Source: Gimesia sp.
GTDB taxonomy: Bacteria; Planctomycetota; Planctomycetia; Planctomycetales; Planctomycetaceae
Reading direction: 5' to 3'
NCBI RefSeq assembly: GCF_040219335.1
Contig: NZ_JAVJSQ010000015.1
Coordinates: 248,001 to 312,000, forward strand
DNA: 64,000 nucleotides
The notes under the pieces were generated by a model. That model was not told the DNA's origin and did no database searches. It saw only the letters and a program-made list of their open reading frames with translations. Shown here piece by piece: positions 50,956 through 60,746 of the stretch. How positions within the stretch are numbered: position 1 is the stretch's first letter; every line of letters begins with the position of its first letter. A program made the translations under genes and the position numbers.

Positions 50956-51182
50956 GTTCTACCTTAAACAAAACGCGAAACGGGTATTTTAACTGAGTCG
51001 GATAAACGCAGCAATTCGTGCGACAGGCAAAGTTTATCTAACCGGATGTGAAAAGAGAATGATCTCCCGGCGTTCAGGGAACCGGATTGAAAAAACAGGA
51101 TTCTCAGCCGGGTTCCCGATAGAGAATCCCTCAAAAAATGGTCGATTATGAGAGAGAGCCTCGAAATCACCCGGGAATTTCC

Positions 51183-53864
51183 ATGATACTGTCATCGCTT
51201 CTCACCTGCTACCTTGCGTTGCTGACCGGTTTACCCGTAGAGGGTAATCTCGTGGAAGATACGCTCCCCATTCTGTCATACTCTTTTGAGAATGACCAGG
51301 ACCGGGATTTCGACGACCTGCCGGACGACTGGTCGCGGCGTAAAGGGCCGGGATATCCACAGTATGTACAAGTCAGCATTGACCGAAATCAGGGACGCAC
51401 TGGATCTCAGAGTCTGCATATCGGCGTGAACGGGGGCCACGCCACGATCTATTCACCGCCACAGAAGATCGATGGGGATCATGCGTACGTCTTTCGCGGG
51501 TATATAAAAACTCAGCGACTCAAATACGATGCAGCCATGGTCTCGATCTCATTTCTGGATCATAAGCGACAACGGGTCCAACATTTTGTGAGCCGACCTG
51601 TGACAGGGACCCACCAGGATTGGGTCGAAGTCACGCTGGGACCGCTGACCCCTGATCCCAATGTGCGGTTTATCGTAATCGGCTGTCATGTGGCTCATAA
51701 TAACCTGAAAGATATTTCCGGTGACATCTGGTTCGATGATTTGTGGGTCGGCAGTCTGCCACAGTTGGATATCCTGAATAACTATCATCGGCACTTTGTC
51801 GATCACGATGCGGAAATCCGGGTGAGTAGCCGGATCAGTGGTTTGAATCCCAAAAACAAATATCGCCTCGATCTGGAGCTGATTGACAGCTCAAACCGGA
51901 AAATTGCGAGTTCAGCACTGGATCTGGTCACCGATCCCGATGATGTCAAGGGGGCACCCAACAGCAGGTTGCTCGATGGGAATAATCATACCGAGGTCTG
52001 GCGACTGAAACCGATGGAGTATGGCTTTTACGAAGTCCGTTCCAAACTGGTTCGGGACGAAAAAGCCATTCTGGAAAAGAAAACTTCCTTTGCTGTGATT
52101 GATCTGGTGAATCCCCGTCCCCAGGGAGAGTTCGGCTGGGCGATTTCTGAAGAACATGACCAGTTGCCTGTTTCTGAGTTGCCTGATATCGCAGCGCAAG
52201 CAGGAATCAACTGGATCAAATTTCCGCTCTGGAATGTTATGGCGTCGACTGACATTCACCATTCCAGTCGGATCGCGGAGATGCTCGACCAGTGTTCCAA
52301 CCAAGGTATTACTCCCGTTGGTTTGTTAAATCATCCACCTCGGGATTTACGCTCGCAGTTCGCCAAAGACTGGCAGGGGGTCAGCGGAATATTTACGATG
52401 CCCGCCAGTTTCTGGTCCCCTTCACTCGAAGAGGTCTTTGCGCGATACACTTCTTTAGTCAATTACTGGCAGCTGGGGGGAGATGAAGACAAAAGCTTTA
52501 TCGGAATGCAAAATCTGTCCGAGACGTTGAAGAATGTCAAATCGCAACTGGATCTGATCGGTCGGGATACGCATGTTGGCATTCACTGGGACTGGAAAAC
52601 GCCGCTGCCTGAGAATCATATGACACACAGCTTTGTCGCGATCAATAATGAGGAGCGTCTCAATGCGGCGGAACTGGCAGTAGAGCTACAGAAGGTGAAG
52701 CTGGGATCTGGTATGGGGCCGCACTGGGTTACGCTTACGCCTCTGCCGAAAACCGGTTACGAACCTGAGGAACGGGCCATTGATCTGGTCAAACGAATGG
52801 TGACCGCGAAATACATGGGCGCGGATGCAATATTTGCTTCGTCTGTTTTCGATGAGCAGCATGGTCTGCTCAATCAGAATGGCTCTCCCACGTTGTTATT
52901 TCTTCCCTGGCGAACAGTGTCACTGGCATTACAGGGAGCGAAGTATATCGGCAGTTTCAACATGCCCAATAAGAGTTCGAACTTCGTATTCGCACGAGAT
53001 CAGGAAGCGATCGCGGTAGTCTGGAATGAGGAGCCCACGGAAGAGGAAATCTACCTGGGAGAGAATGCCTATGCTACCGATGTCTGGGGAAAACGGATCT
53101 CGCTGGAGCGGGATGAGACGACCCGCCGCCATAAGCTGCTGGTGACCCGTTCTCCGATTGTCCTGCGCAAATGCAATCAGCAGGTCGCTTACTGGAGGCT
53201 GGCTGCTCAGTTTGAGAAAGGGAAGTCTAAGAGTGAATATGGCGGGCATGCAGATGCGGTTCTGGGAAAGAATACTTTCGCTCAGAGTGTGCAGGGCAAG
53301 GCAGTGTTGAATGTCCCCAAAGGCTGGGAAGTCGAACCACGAGAGTGGACGTTTAACGCCGGCACCGGAGAAGATTTCCGCCTGGAGACATTCATGACAC
53401 TCCCCACGAATGCGAGCCTGGGGAAGAAGGATGTGTCGATTGACTTTGATATTTTTGCCGAGCGAAAATACTCAATTCGCGTGCATCGCTCTTATCATGT
53501 CGGGCTGGGGGATATTGTGATCAAGGTCACGGATCGAAAACTCGAGGGGAATGTTCTGGAGATCGAACAGATCATCGTGAATAACACCTCGCCTCTGGAA
53601 ACACTGCAGTTCCGTTGCAGTCTGTTCATTCCCAGCATGAAGCGGATGCAGCGTTTTATTACCGAGCTCAAAAACGGACAGGACCGGAAGCTGTATTACC
53701 TGCCGAATGCGGATCGGCTCAAAGGGAAAGAACTCTGGATCCGGGCAGAGCAGGTGAATGGCCGCCGGATTCTGAACTACCGCTGGACGGTGGGAGAGAA
53801 CTGGGAAGCACAGGAACCGGTGACTCAGAAAGCGAATAAGCGCCAGACGACACGGGTGCGTTAA
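51183..53864 (+). CDS. Large secreted glycosidase-like protein of unknown specificity
   Basis: The 893-residue protein has a probable signal peptide (about residues 1-20). A carbohydrate-binding-type beta-sandwich follows (about 25-180: SYSFENDQDRDFDDLPDDW, SLHIGVNGGHATIYSPP, GDIWFDDLWVGSLPQ), then a mixed region and a probable TIM barrel around residues 310-620 (AAQAGINWIKFPLWNV, YTSLVNYWQLGGDEDKSF). A C-terminal beta-rich part ends the protein. The WQLGGDED segment resembles the acid/base site of clan A glycosidases, but this is inference. The start at 51183 is chosen for the signal peptide. It is convergent with scpB. Confidence 0.7.
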   Translation: MILSSLLTCYLALLTGLPVEGNLVEDTLPILSYSFENDQDRDFDDLPDDWSRRKGPGYPQYVQVSIDRNQGRTGSQSLHIGVNGGHATIYSPPQKIDGDHAYVFRGYIKTQRLKYDAAMVSISFLDHKRQRVQHFVSRPVTGTHQDWVEVTLGPLTPDPNVRFIVIGCHVAHNNLKDISGDIWFDDLWVGSLPQLDILNNYHRHFVDHDAEIRVSSRISGLNPKNKYRLDLELIDSSNRKIASSALDLVTDPDDVKGAPNSRLLDGNNHTEVWRLKPMEYGFYEVRSKLVRDEKAILEKKTSFAVIDLVNPRPQGEFGWAISEEHDQLPVSELPDIAAQAGINWIKFPLWNVMASTDIHHSSRIAEMLDQCSNQGITPVGLLNHPPRDLRSQFAKDWQGVSGIFTMPASFWSPSLEEVFARYTSLVNYWQLGGDEDKSFIGMQNLSETLKNVKSQLDLIGRDTHVGIHWDWKTPLPENHMTHSFVAINNEERLNAAELAVELQKVKLGSGMGPHWVTLTPLPKTGYEPEERAIDLVKRMVTAKYMGADAIFASSVFDEQHGLLNQNGSPTLLFLPWRTVSLALQGAKYIGSFNMPNKSSNFVFARDQEAIAVVWNEEPTEEEIYLGENAYATDVWGKRISLERDETTRRHKLLVTRSPIVLRKCNQQVAYWRLAAQFEKGKSKSEYGGHADAVLGKNTFAQSVQGKAVLNVPKGWEVEPREWTFNAGTGEDFRLETFMTLPTNASLGKKDVSIDFDIFAERKYSIRVHRSYHVGLGDIVIKVTDRKLEGNVLEIEQIIVNNTSPLETLQFRCSLFIPSMKRMQRFITELKNGQDRKLYYLPNADRLKGKELWIRAEQVNGRRILNYRWTVGENWEAQEPVTQKANKRQTTRVR

Positions 53865-53873
53865 AAGGCTGGT

Positions 53874-54761
53874 TCAGGCAGCTTCGAGGTCTTCTTCTGA
53901 ATCTTCATCCTCAAAGTCTTCGAAAGTATCAGACTCTTCGACGTCGGATATTTCTTCTGTCTGCTCTTCGGCATCAGTCGAGAGTTCAGCGACTTCTTCG
54001 GACTCACTGGTATCTTCAGTTTCCTCAGCGGCCTCTTCCGTCACGGCTTTCGCCGGCTCCTCAGGAGTGGGACGGAGCATTTCGGCCATGGGGAGATCAT
54101 CCAGATTTTTCAAGCCGAAAATTTCCAGAAACTTGCGCGTGGTTTCATATAGAAAGGGACGGCCGAGCGAATCATCTTTACCACCGATACGAACCAGGCC
54201 GCGGTCCATCAACTGCTTCAGCATTTCGGCACTCTGGACGCCACGAACGGATTCAATGTCCGCTCGGGTAATGGGTTGGCGATAAACGACGATCGCCAAA
54301 GTCTCCATCGCGGGAGGGGAGAGTTTGAGAGCCGCCTGTCGCTGATGAAGTTTGTTGAGCCAGAACGAGAACTGGGGATGCGTCATCATGCGGTAACCGG
54401 TGGCAACCCGCTTGATGTGAAACGCGGACTGGCTGGCCGCCAGCGCGTCGTTGAGCTGGTCGATGAGCTCTTTGGCTTCCTTGGCATTGGCCAGGGTCGC
54501 CAGTTGAGCAATCTTTCTTGTCGAGATCGCACCATCTGCCACAAAGAGTACTGCTTCAACTTTTGCCATTTTCAGACTGCGGCGTGTATCCACTTCCTGA
54601 TCGGTCGCAAACAGCAGACTGCTGGATTGCTCAGACCGTGTCTGAAAATTCCAGAGAAACCCCCGCGCTGGAATTTGTTGGAAAACCGCCTCGGACAGCG
54701 ATGTGTTTTGGGGGTTTACGAGTCCGCAGGCGTGATGGTGAGATGCTGATCCGGGAAACAT
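53874..54761 (-). CDS. scpB: Segregation and condensation protein B
   Basis: ScpB is the winged-helix partner of the SMC-ScpA condensin. The core (MAKVEAVLFVADGAISTRKIA at about 65-85, PPAMETLAIVVYRQPITRADIE, RPFLYETTRKFLEIFGL) is intact. The 295-residue frame has about 64 residues before it, and a C-terminal Glu/Asp-rich tail of about 65 residues. An internal ATG at 54569 could be the true start, but it has no ribosome-binding site and the preceding residues (EVDTRRSLK) look like a planctomycete extension. It starts only 7 bp after the upstream lipoprotein gene. No scpA is in view. Confidence 0.88.
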   Translation of the reverse strand: MFPGSASHHHACGLVNPQNTSLSEAVFQQIPARGFLWNFQTRSEQSSSLLFATDQEVDTRRSLKMAKVEAVLFVADGAISTRKIAQLATLANAKEAKELIDQLNDALAASQSAFHIKRVATGYRMMTHPQFSFWLNKLHQRQAALKLSPPAMETLAIVVYRQPITRADIESVRGVQSAEMLKQLMDRGLVRIGGKDDSLGRPFLYETTRKFLEIFGLKNLDDLPMAEMLRPTPEEPAKAVTEEAAEETEDTSESEEVAELSTDAEEQTEEISDVEESDTFEDFEDEDSEEDLEAA

Positions 54762-54768
54762 ATGAAGC

Positions 54769-56520
54769 TTATCGCACCGTGAAGTTTTGAGAGTAAGTGG
54801 CTACCTTCTGGCTGATTTCATCTTCCACTGTCAGTTTCATGATGTGGGGCCCGAGCGAAATATTGCGGGGGATCTCAAATTTATAACTGTGGAAGTAATC
54901 CTTACGTACATTGCGGCAGAGATCCTCGGTTGTATCGAAGGGGATCTCTGCTACAAGATCACCGTTGGTACCCGCTTTGAAGATCTGGATCTTTGACTTT
55001 AACAGTGTACGGTACATGCCGTCTGCAGTCAGTTCGCTCGTAAAGTTTTCTATTTCTGAATAAACCAGTACGGGACGCCCAGGCGTGTATTCATCACGCT
55101 CGAAGCGTTCGTAACTTCCAAAACTGCTGATCTTGTGGCAGAAAGCGACATTCTTGAGTTTCAGGTTTGCCTTTTCCTGCAGGCGGGCGGTTGCCTGACG
55201 GAGCTGAGTCACTGTTTGAGTGGCCCGATCGGCAACATCTGGAATAGCCGCTTCATCAAAGTAGTTTGCCACGGCCCAGAAGGTCTGCTGCCAGAATTCC
55301 TGATCTGCTGGTTCAATCCCCGGAATCGCTTCCAGGGCACGTTCGTGCTGTCCGGCCATCAGGTAAAGCATGCGGAGGTAAACGTGTCGCTCAATGTAGT
55401 TCTGTTTTTCTTCAGGAGTCGAGCCCGGTTGAAGCTGAGCGATTTCTGATTCCGCAACCGAGATCAACTGCTGCAACTGATCTTGCGCCGAAGCACCAGA
55501 TTGTGCAACAGCCAGGGGGACCATCTGTGGGGCCAGCTCGGCTGATTGTGGATTCATGACCGGTGCTGTTTGTGGATCCGCAGGAACGACTGACAGCGGT
55601 TGTGCGGCTGGATTCTGCTGGCCGGTGAAGGCCGTGCTGGTACGAGTAATCCCGTTTTGAATCGCAGACGTCCCCTGATGGATCGCTGACGAAAGTTTTG
55701 TTTTCAGTGGACCGACCAGGGGAATGTGATTCAGGCCCTGGCTGATGGTTTCTGATGTTGAATAGCCTTGTGGTTGACCGGGGACGACAGCGGGGAGGCC
55801 TGCTTCCGGATTGTTCCCTGCTGGTTCCAGGGTTCCCAGCTGAACTGGGTTGTTCATGTGCTGTACCTGCTGGCTACCGGGAGTAATCTGCCCCGGTGGT
55901 GCCATCTGCTGGGCACTGGCCTGTTGCACGACAGGCTGCTGATTACTGACCTGAGGCAGGCTTGTATTCGGAGCCGGAGATCCACCAGGCTGGGTATGTC
56001 CCAGGCCGGGTAAATTCACAGGAGCGGCCGGAGTCGTTTTGTGTTCGGCCAACTGTTGTGCCTGCATGCTGTTGACCATTCTACGCGTGCGCAGAATGTT
56101 TTTGATCATTTCCGGATCGACGCCCTTGAAACTGGCCAGATACTGAGATCTTTCCTGCGGCGTCGCGTCTTTCAGTTCTTCGTGGATGTACGCCAGCAGT
56201 TCGGCGTTATGCGTGGTGACTTTGGCCGGTTTTTTTTCCGTTTGAGTTAACAGTTCCCCAGCTTCTTTGCCGAGTTTCACTGCTGTTTCTTTATCGATTT
56301 CCACACCGTTGATTTTGGCAACGGCTGTTTCTTCTTCGGCTGCCGTTTCTTTTTCTGCTTTCTCAGATTTCTCTTCGGAAGAAGCGGACTTTCCCCAGTT
56401 CCACGGCGCAACAGGTGCTTTCCAGGCCACGGCCTTGGTACCTGATGTGGAAGCACATCCGCACATCAATAGAGAAAGTAGAACAGCAGGGATGACCATG
56501 CTGAGCCGAAATCGTTTCAT
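54769..56520 (-). CDS. Large lipoprotein of unknown function
   Basis: The 583-residue protein has a lipoprotein signal peptide ending MCGC (Cys about residue 21), a Glu/Lys/Ala-rich stretch, a long Pro/Gln/Asn-rich region (about 150-330), and a C-terminal half with a helical portion (about 340-440) and a beta-rich domain (VLVYSEIENFTSEL, KLTVEDEISQKVATY). The family is not recognised. ATG 56520 is used because the signal peptide begins there; a second ATG at 56538 adds six residues. It is in an operon with scpB, whose start is 7 bp downstream. Confidence 0.75.
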   Translation of the reverse strand: MKRFRLSMVIPAVLLSLLMCGCASTSGTKAVAWKAPVAPWNWGKSASSEEKSEKAEKETAAEEETAVAKINGVEIDKETAVKLGKEAGELLTQTEKKPAKVTTHNAELLAYIHEELKDATPQERSQYLASFKGVDPEMIKNILRTRRMVNSMQAQQLAEHKTTPAAPVNLPGLGHTQPGGSPAPNTSLPQVSNQQPVVQQASAQQMAPPGQITPGSQQVQHMNNPVQLGTLEPAGNNPEAGLPAVVPGQPQGYSTSETISQGLNHIPLVGPLKTKLSSAIHQGTSAIQNGITRTSTAFTGQQNPAAQPLSVVPADPQTAPVMNPQSAELAPQMVPLAVAQSGASAQDQLQQLISVAESEIAQLQPGSTPEEKQNYIERHVYLRMLYLMAGQHERALEAIPGIEPADQEFWQQTFWAVANYFDEAAIPDVADRATQTVTQLRQATARLQEKANLKLKNVAFCHKISSFGSYERFERDEYTPGRPVLVYSEIENFTSELTADGMYRTLLKSKIQIFKAGTNGDLVAEIPFDTTEDLCRNVRKDYFHSYKFEIPRNISLGPHIMKLTVEDEISQKVATYSQNFTVR

Positions 56521-56897
56521 TATGCTGCCCGGTTTCATGGGGTGAAGGGCTGGAGTAACTGTCGCACGCTGATGGTGCCGAAAGGTAAAACTGTGATTTG
56601 GAGGTGATTGAATCTGAGTGAGAGTTGATCCTGATCAGATCCCTGATGGGACAGGAATCGGTTTTTTATGAAAAATCGCGAAATGAAGCAAGATCGATTC
56701 AAGAAAGTAGAAACTACTGTCGGCACTCTGTTTTTCGCAGAGCAAAATGCAGAGTCGCGGGGAGGGAGATGTTCTTAAGTGATTACTTAGAAAAGGTTTG
56801 TGGTTTGCAGGTGGCATGCGCTGCGTCCTCTCCTTGAGGGGGGAAACGCAGCGGGCATGCCTCTGATTCGATTAACTGAAAAAAACGAATCTCGAAA
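56521..56897. other. Intergenic stretch upstream of the lipoprotein-scpB operon
   Basis: This 377 bp stretch holds a long stem-loop at 56813-56861, near the stop of the next minus-strand gene. I see no credible gene in the rest. Confidence 0.5.
56813..56861. terminator. Long stem-loop downstream of the esterase gene
   Basis: GGCATGCGCTGCGT (56813-56826) pairs with ACGCAGC (56846-56852) and GCATGCC (56855-56861), with a two-base bulge; CCTC/GAGG extends the stem inward. It lies about 36 nt after the esterase stop on the minus strand. No U-run follows, so it may be a terminator of unusual type or a stable 3'-end hairpin. Confidence 0.45.
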
Positions 56898-58862
56898 TCA
56901 GGGAAGTTCCCAGTTGCTGTCGAAGAGTTCAGCCCAGACCGTTTCATTCTCGAAATTGCCATCTTTGTTCTGTTTGAACTTGATGACGGCGATATCACCC
57001 AGCTTGGGGAACAGCCAGGAATTGGAAGCGCGGAAATCTTTTTCATGCATGGTATGCCCGGAATTGATGACCACATACCGCGTCGGATTCAGCGGGTTGG
57101 GATAGATCAGGGCAACTCCATGGTCCTTGGTATCATAGGTCTTCCCATTGACGGTGATCTGATCTTTCGACCATTGGATCGGCAGGTCTTCGACAATTTT
57201 GGCGATCAACGCATTGGAGCCAGGGTCTCCGAACAGAATCAGGTTCTTGTCGGCGATGGTCTGATCCGTAACCTCTTTATCTGTGATGACGGGAACCTTC
57301 CCTCGCAACCACTTGTCGAATTCTTTCTCGAAAAGAGAGAGAACGGATTGCGACCAGGCCTGTTGTTCGGGAGTCCAGGGAGTGCCAGTCCCTTTCACGC
57401 AAACAAAGGGCAGGGTGAAGGCGTCGTCGATCGGCCCCTGCAGATTGCGGCGTTTGCGTAGATTCGAGTTTTCGATGAAGGCTTTGGAATCGTCGTATTT
57501 GAGCACATCCCAGCCGCTGTTACTTTTGACAAAGTAGACCTGAGGCAGCAGTCCGCTGGCTGCCGACTCCAGCGGAAGCAGGGTCCCGTCCAGTTCGACT
57601 TTGGGAGCGATATCACGGGCGATGGAAAGGGCAGCCACATTGTCAGTGGTCAGCTCCAGATTTCCTGATTCCTCATTCAGTCCCCCTTCGACGGTGGTCG
57701 GCTCGTACATCTGGTCCAGCTCTTCGATGTTGAGCCATTCGCATTCATTGAACTTGGGAGTGTATGTAATAAAGCGGATCTGCTTGCGGCCCGGCCAGGC
57801 GGGGCGTCCCTCTTTGGAGATCTTCAGCAACTGTGCAAGGAAATCCTGATAAGCGGGCATCCGTGACTGATGTGCCGCCTCGGGGCTGATATACAGGGGG
57901 ATTTTGATATCCAGTTCTTCAGCCTTTTCGACCATCCGAGTGCTCGAGACCAGCTGCTTGTCTTTTCCGCCTCCGTAGGTCACGACTGGAACGTCCGCAG
58001 CGTTGAGGGCGTAGTCGATGGAGTCATAAATGTGCAGAGTTTTATCCTGATAGGGAGGCAGTTTCTCTTTATGATTCTGATACTGGTAGAAATCGACAAA
58101 GCCCGCTCCCGGTCCCACGCCACACCATTCAGAGGGATAATGCAGTCCCAGATGCCAGGCACCAGCGCCTCCCATGGAGAAACCACGCAGGGTGATCCGC
58201 TGTTTGTCGATCAGGTAACGTTTTTTGACATCGGCGATCGCTTCATGTACGTCAACTTCTCCACTCCAGCGCCAACCGTTATCTGTCCGGCCAAAGGGAT
58301 CAAGGTGCAACCAGTCGTGATCTTTACGCGGTCCTCTGCCATTTGGATGCATGATAAAGAAGACTTCGTTGCGTCTGCCTCCTCGGCCATGCAGTTCCAC
58401 ATGCAGGGGCCAGCGCTGGCTGGATTTCTGTTTGAAGTCTGCAGGAAAGGTCAAAGCATACGGTTGTACGGAGCCATCGATCTTCGAGTAGTATCCGAAG
58501 AGCACCGTACCCTTCGGATCAGTCCACTCGGGTTTGCCTGCTGCGAGTTGACTGGCTCGCTGGCGTCCGGTTTCGAGAACCTGGTAGGTCTCTTTGACGT
58601 ACTGTGGTTTGTAAAATTCCTTGTGGCGTAAAATCCACTCTGCTGCTTTCGCATAAATTTCCACGTCGGCGAGCAGGGAGCGTTCGATCTGGGGATTTTG
58701 TTTAAGTGTCTGAATCTGCTGTTGCAGTTCCTGAAGTTCTGCTTCGAGTTTCTTGCGATCTGCAGGAGGTGCGTCCTGGGCAGAGAGAATTACGGGAGCA
58801 GATACCAGTAAGGCGAAGAATGCCAGCGCGAGTACAAAGTGGGAGCAGAGGCTGCGATGCAT
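56898..58862 (-). CDS. Secreted alpha/beta hydrolase (prolyl oligopeptidase/esterase-like)
   Basis: The 654-residue product has a signal peptide (about 1-28), a helical region (30-110), and an alpha/beta-hydrolase domain: the nucleophile in LRGFSMGGAGAWHLG (Ser about residue 234), the Asp region near VVTYGGGKDKQLVS, and His in SPEAAHQSRM. Residues about 400-650 form an additional domain that ends with VLFGDPGSNAL-like segments (as NLILFGDPGSNALIAKI). It probably hydrolyses an ester or peptide outside the cytoplasm; the substrate is unknown. AGGATTCCTCC precedes the start. Confidence 0.82.
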   Translation of the reverse strand: MHRSLCSHFVLALAFFALLVSAPVILSAQDAPPADRKKLEAELQELQQQIQTLKQNPQIERSLLADVEIYAKAAEWILRHKEFYKPQYVKETYQVLETGRQRASQLAAGKPEWTDPKGTVLFGYYSKIDGSVQPYALTFPADFKQKSSQRWPLHVELHGRGGRRNEVFFIMHPNGRGPRKDHDWLHLDPFGRTDNGWRWSGEVDVHEAIADVKKRYLIDKQRITLRGFSMGGAGAWHLGLHYPSEWCGVGPGAGFVDFYQYQNHKEKLPPYQDKTLHIYDSIDYALNAADVPVVTYGGGKDKQLVSSTRMVEKAEELDIKIPLYISPEAAHQSRMPAYQDFLAQLLKISKEGRPAWPGRKQIRFITYTPKFNECEWLNIEELDQMYEPTTVEGGLNEESGNLELTTDNVAALSIARDIAPKVELDGTLLPLESAASGLLPQVYFVKSNSGWDVLKYDDSKAFIENSNLRKRRNLQGPIDDAFTLPFVCVKGTGTPWTPEQQAWSQSVLSLFEKEFDKWLRGKVPVITDKEVTDQTIADKNLILFGDPGSNALIAKIVEDLPIQWSKDQITVNGKTYDTKDHGVALIYPNPLNPTRYVVINSGHTMHEKDFRASNSWLFPKLGDIAVIKFKQNKDGNFENETVWAELFDSNWELP

Positions 58863-58930
58863 GGAGGAATCCTGATCATGAAAAAAGGAATCGGTACCGA
58901 ATACGGCGGGTGATTTCTCAATTTACATTA

Positions 58931-60706
58931 TCAGGGATGGAAGGGCCAGACAAGAGGTACGACGATGACTGTCAATAACCAGACAATCAAAGTCAGCGGG
59001 CCGCCTATACGCAGATAGTCACCATATTTATACCCCCCGGGCCCGAAGACCATCAGGTTGGTCTGGTAGCCGATGGGGGTGGCGAAACAGGCGGCTGCGG
59101 AAATGATGATGGCAATCACGAACGGCATCAGGTCCACACCAAGGGCATTGGCTGTAGCGACCGTGATCGGAAAGATCAGTGTTGCAGTGGCTTTGGCGGT
59201 AATCAGATTCGTGAAGACCAGGGTGATGAATGAGAGAATCGCGAGGACGATCAGAGGACTATCGTTAGCCATTCCGGTAAAACCATTGGCAATCAGTCTG
59301 GCGGCACCAGAGTTATCGATGGCCTGTCCGATTCCCAGTCCGGCTGCGATGGTGATCAGCACTCCCCAGTCAATCGAGCGTTTGGCTTCCGTGGCACTGC
59401 AGCAGCGGGTAGCGGTCATCAGACCGGCAGCCACCATAGCGGCCACAAGCATCGGAATGTTGAACACGGCGACCATGCCGATCATGGCCAACAGGATCAG
59501 CCGGGCGATCCAGGCGCGTTCGTGTCTTGGAGGCGTGGAATCTTCGACCTGGCTGACCAGGAAGAATTCACGGGAGTTCCGTTGCTGATCGATGAACGAG
59601 GGGTGTGCTTCGATGAGCAATGTGTCGCCTCGCTGCAGTTCAATGTCACCAATCTTCTTATTGATCCGCTGACCATTTCGCGCCACCGCGATAACCGCAG
59701 CGTTGTAATTGGAGCGAAACTTCGCGGTGCGGATGGACATGTTGAGAAACCGAAAGCTGTCTGAGACAACCGCTTCAATCAGGCAGCGTTCGGAGCGGGG
59801 GCCGGAGAGTTTGAACAACTGGTCGGTGGCTGGTTTGAGGCCGGGGATTTTCTGCAGATCGATGACCGATTCAACAACGCCCACGAAGACCAGCTGATCG
59901 TTGGCGGCCAGTCGTTCATTCGAGGAGACCGCGGCGATCACATCATCGGCCCGGTCGATTTCCATCAGGTACATGCCGGGCAGATGACGCAGACCGGCCT
60001 GTTCGATGGTTTTGCCTATCAGAGGGCAGCCAGGTTCAACGACCATTTCTACCGTGTATTCTCGAGGATCATCCATGGGAGTGATCGCCGGTTTTCGCTC
60101 GGGGAGCAGCCAGCGAGAGCAGACCAGCAGATAAATCAGTCCCGCAACCATGACCGGAACTCCGATCCAGGCGATTTCAAACATGGTCAGTGCAGGGCGA
60201 TCTGTCTGACTCTGCAGCAGCCCATTGACCACCAGGGTGGTGCTGGTGCCGACCAGGGTACAGAGCCCTCCCAGAATCGCGGCATAGCTGAGAGGCAGCA
60301 TCAGATGCGAAATGGAGATCCGCATTTTCTTGGCCCAGTCAGAAATGACGGGCATCATCATGGCGACGACGGGAGTGTTATTCAGGAATGCACTCAGGAT
60401 GGCGGAAGGCACCATCACGCGGGCCTGCGCATCGGTCAGGGATTTCGGATGTCCCAGTAGTTGCTGGCCCGTGAAGGAGAAGCCACCGGTCTGCCGAATA
60501 CCTTCACTAACCACGAACAGAAACGCGACTGCCAGCAGGCCTTCGTTGGCAAACCCCTGCATAGCCTGATCGACGGGAACGATGCCGGAGACGATGAGAA
60601 TGGTCAGACCACCCATCAAAATCGTATCAGCGCCGGCACGTAGAAACGTCAGAGAGCAGATTACTCCTGCTAAAACGAGAAACGTGACTACGATGTGCCA
60701 GTCCAT
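58931..60706 (-). CDS. SLC13-family permease with two RCK_C (TrkA-C) domains
   Basis: The 591-residue protein has membrane helices in its first 180 residues (TFLVLAGVICSLTFLRAGAD; PSAILSAFLNNTPVVAMMMP is the family hallmark), two RCK_C domains in the cytoplasmic middle (about 205-370; GCPLIGKTIEQAGLRHLPG and RGDTLLIEAHP), and a second helix bundle (about 400-590). DASS-type members move dicarboxylates or sulfate, usually with sodium; here the ion and ligand are unknown. The central RCK_C domains are a known variant of this family. cysQ lies next to it upstream. Confidence 0.88.
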   Translation of the reverse strand: MDWHIVVTFLVLAGVICSLTFLRAGADTILMGGLTILIVSGIVPVDQAMQGFANEGLLAVAFLFVVSEGIRQTGGFSFTGQQLLGHPKSLTDAQARVMVPSAILSAFLNNTPVVAMMMPVISDWAKKMRISISHLMLPLSYAAILGGLCTLVGTSTTLVVNGLLQSQTDRPALTMFEIAWIGVPVMVAGLIYLLVCSRWLLPERKPAITPMDDPREYTVEMVVEPGCPLIGKTIEQAGLRHLPGMYLMEIDRADDVIAAVSSNERLAANDQLVFVGVVESVIDLQKIPGLKPATDQLFKLSGPRSERCLIEAVVSDSFRFLNMSIRTAKFRSNYNAAVIAVARNGQRINKKIGDIELQRGDTLLIEAHPSFIDQQRNSREFFLVSQVEDSTPPRHERAWIARLILLAMIGMVAVFNIPMLVAAMVAAGLMTATRCCSATEAKRSIDWGVLITIAAGLGIGQAIDNSGAARLIANGFTGMANDSPLIVLAILSFITLVFTNLITAKATATLIFPITVATANALGVDLMPFVIAIIISAAACFATPIGYQTNLMVFGPGGYKYGDYLRIGGPLTLIVWLLTVIVVPLVWPFHP

Positions 60707-60746
60707 GTCGGTTAATACATCATCAAAAGACAGATCGATACAGGGA

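Noticed and set aside
54569..54761. Downstream ATG at 54569 as the start of scpB
   Set aside because: The core begins there, but no ribosome-binding site precedes it and the upstream residues look like a genuine extension; left as an alternative.
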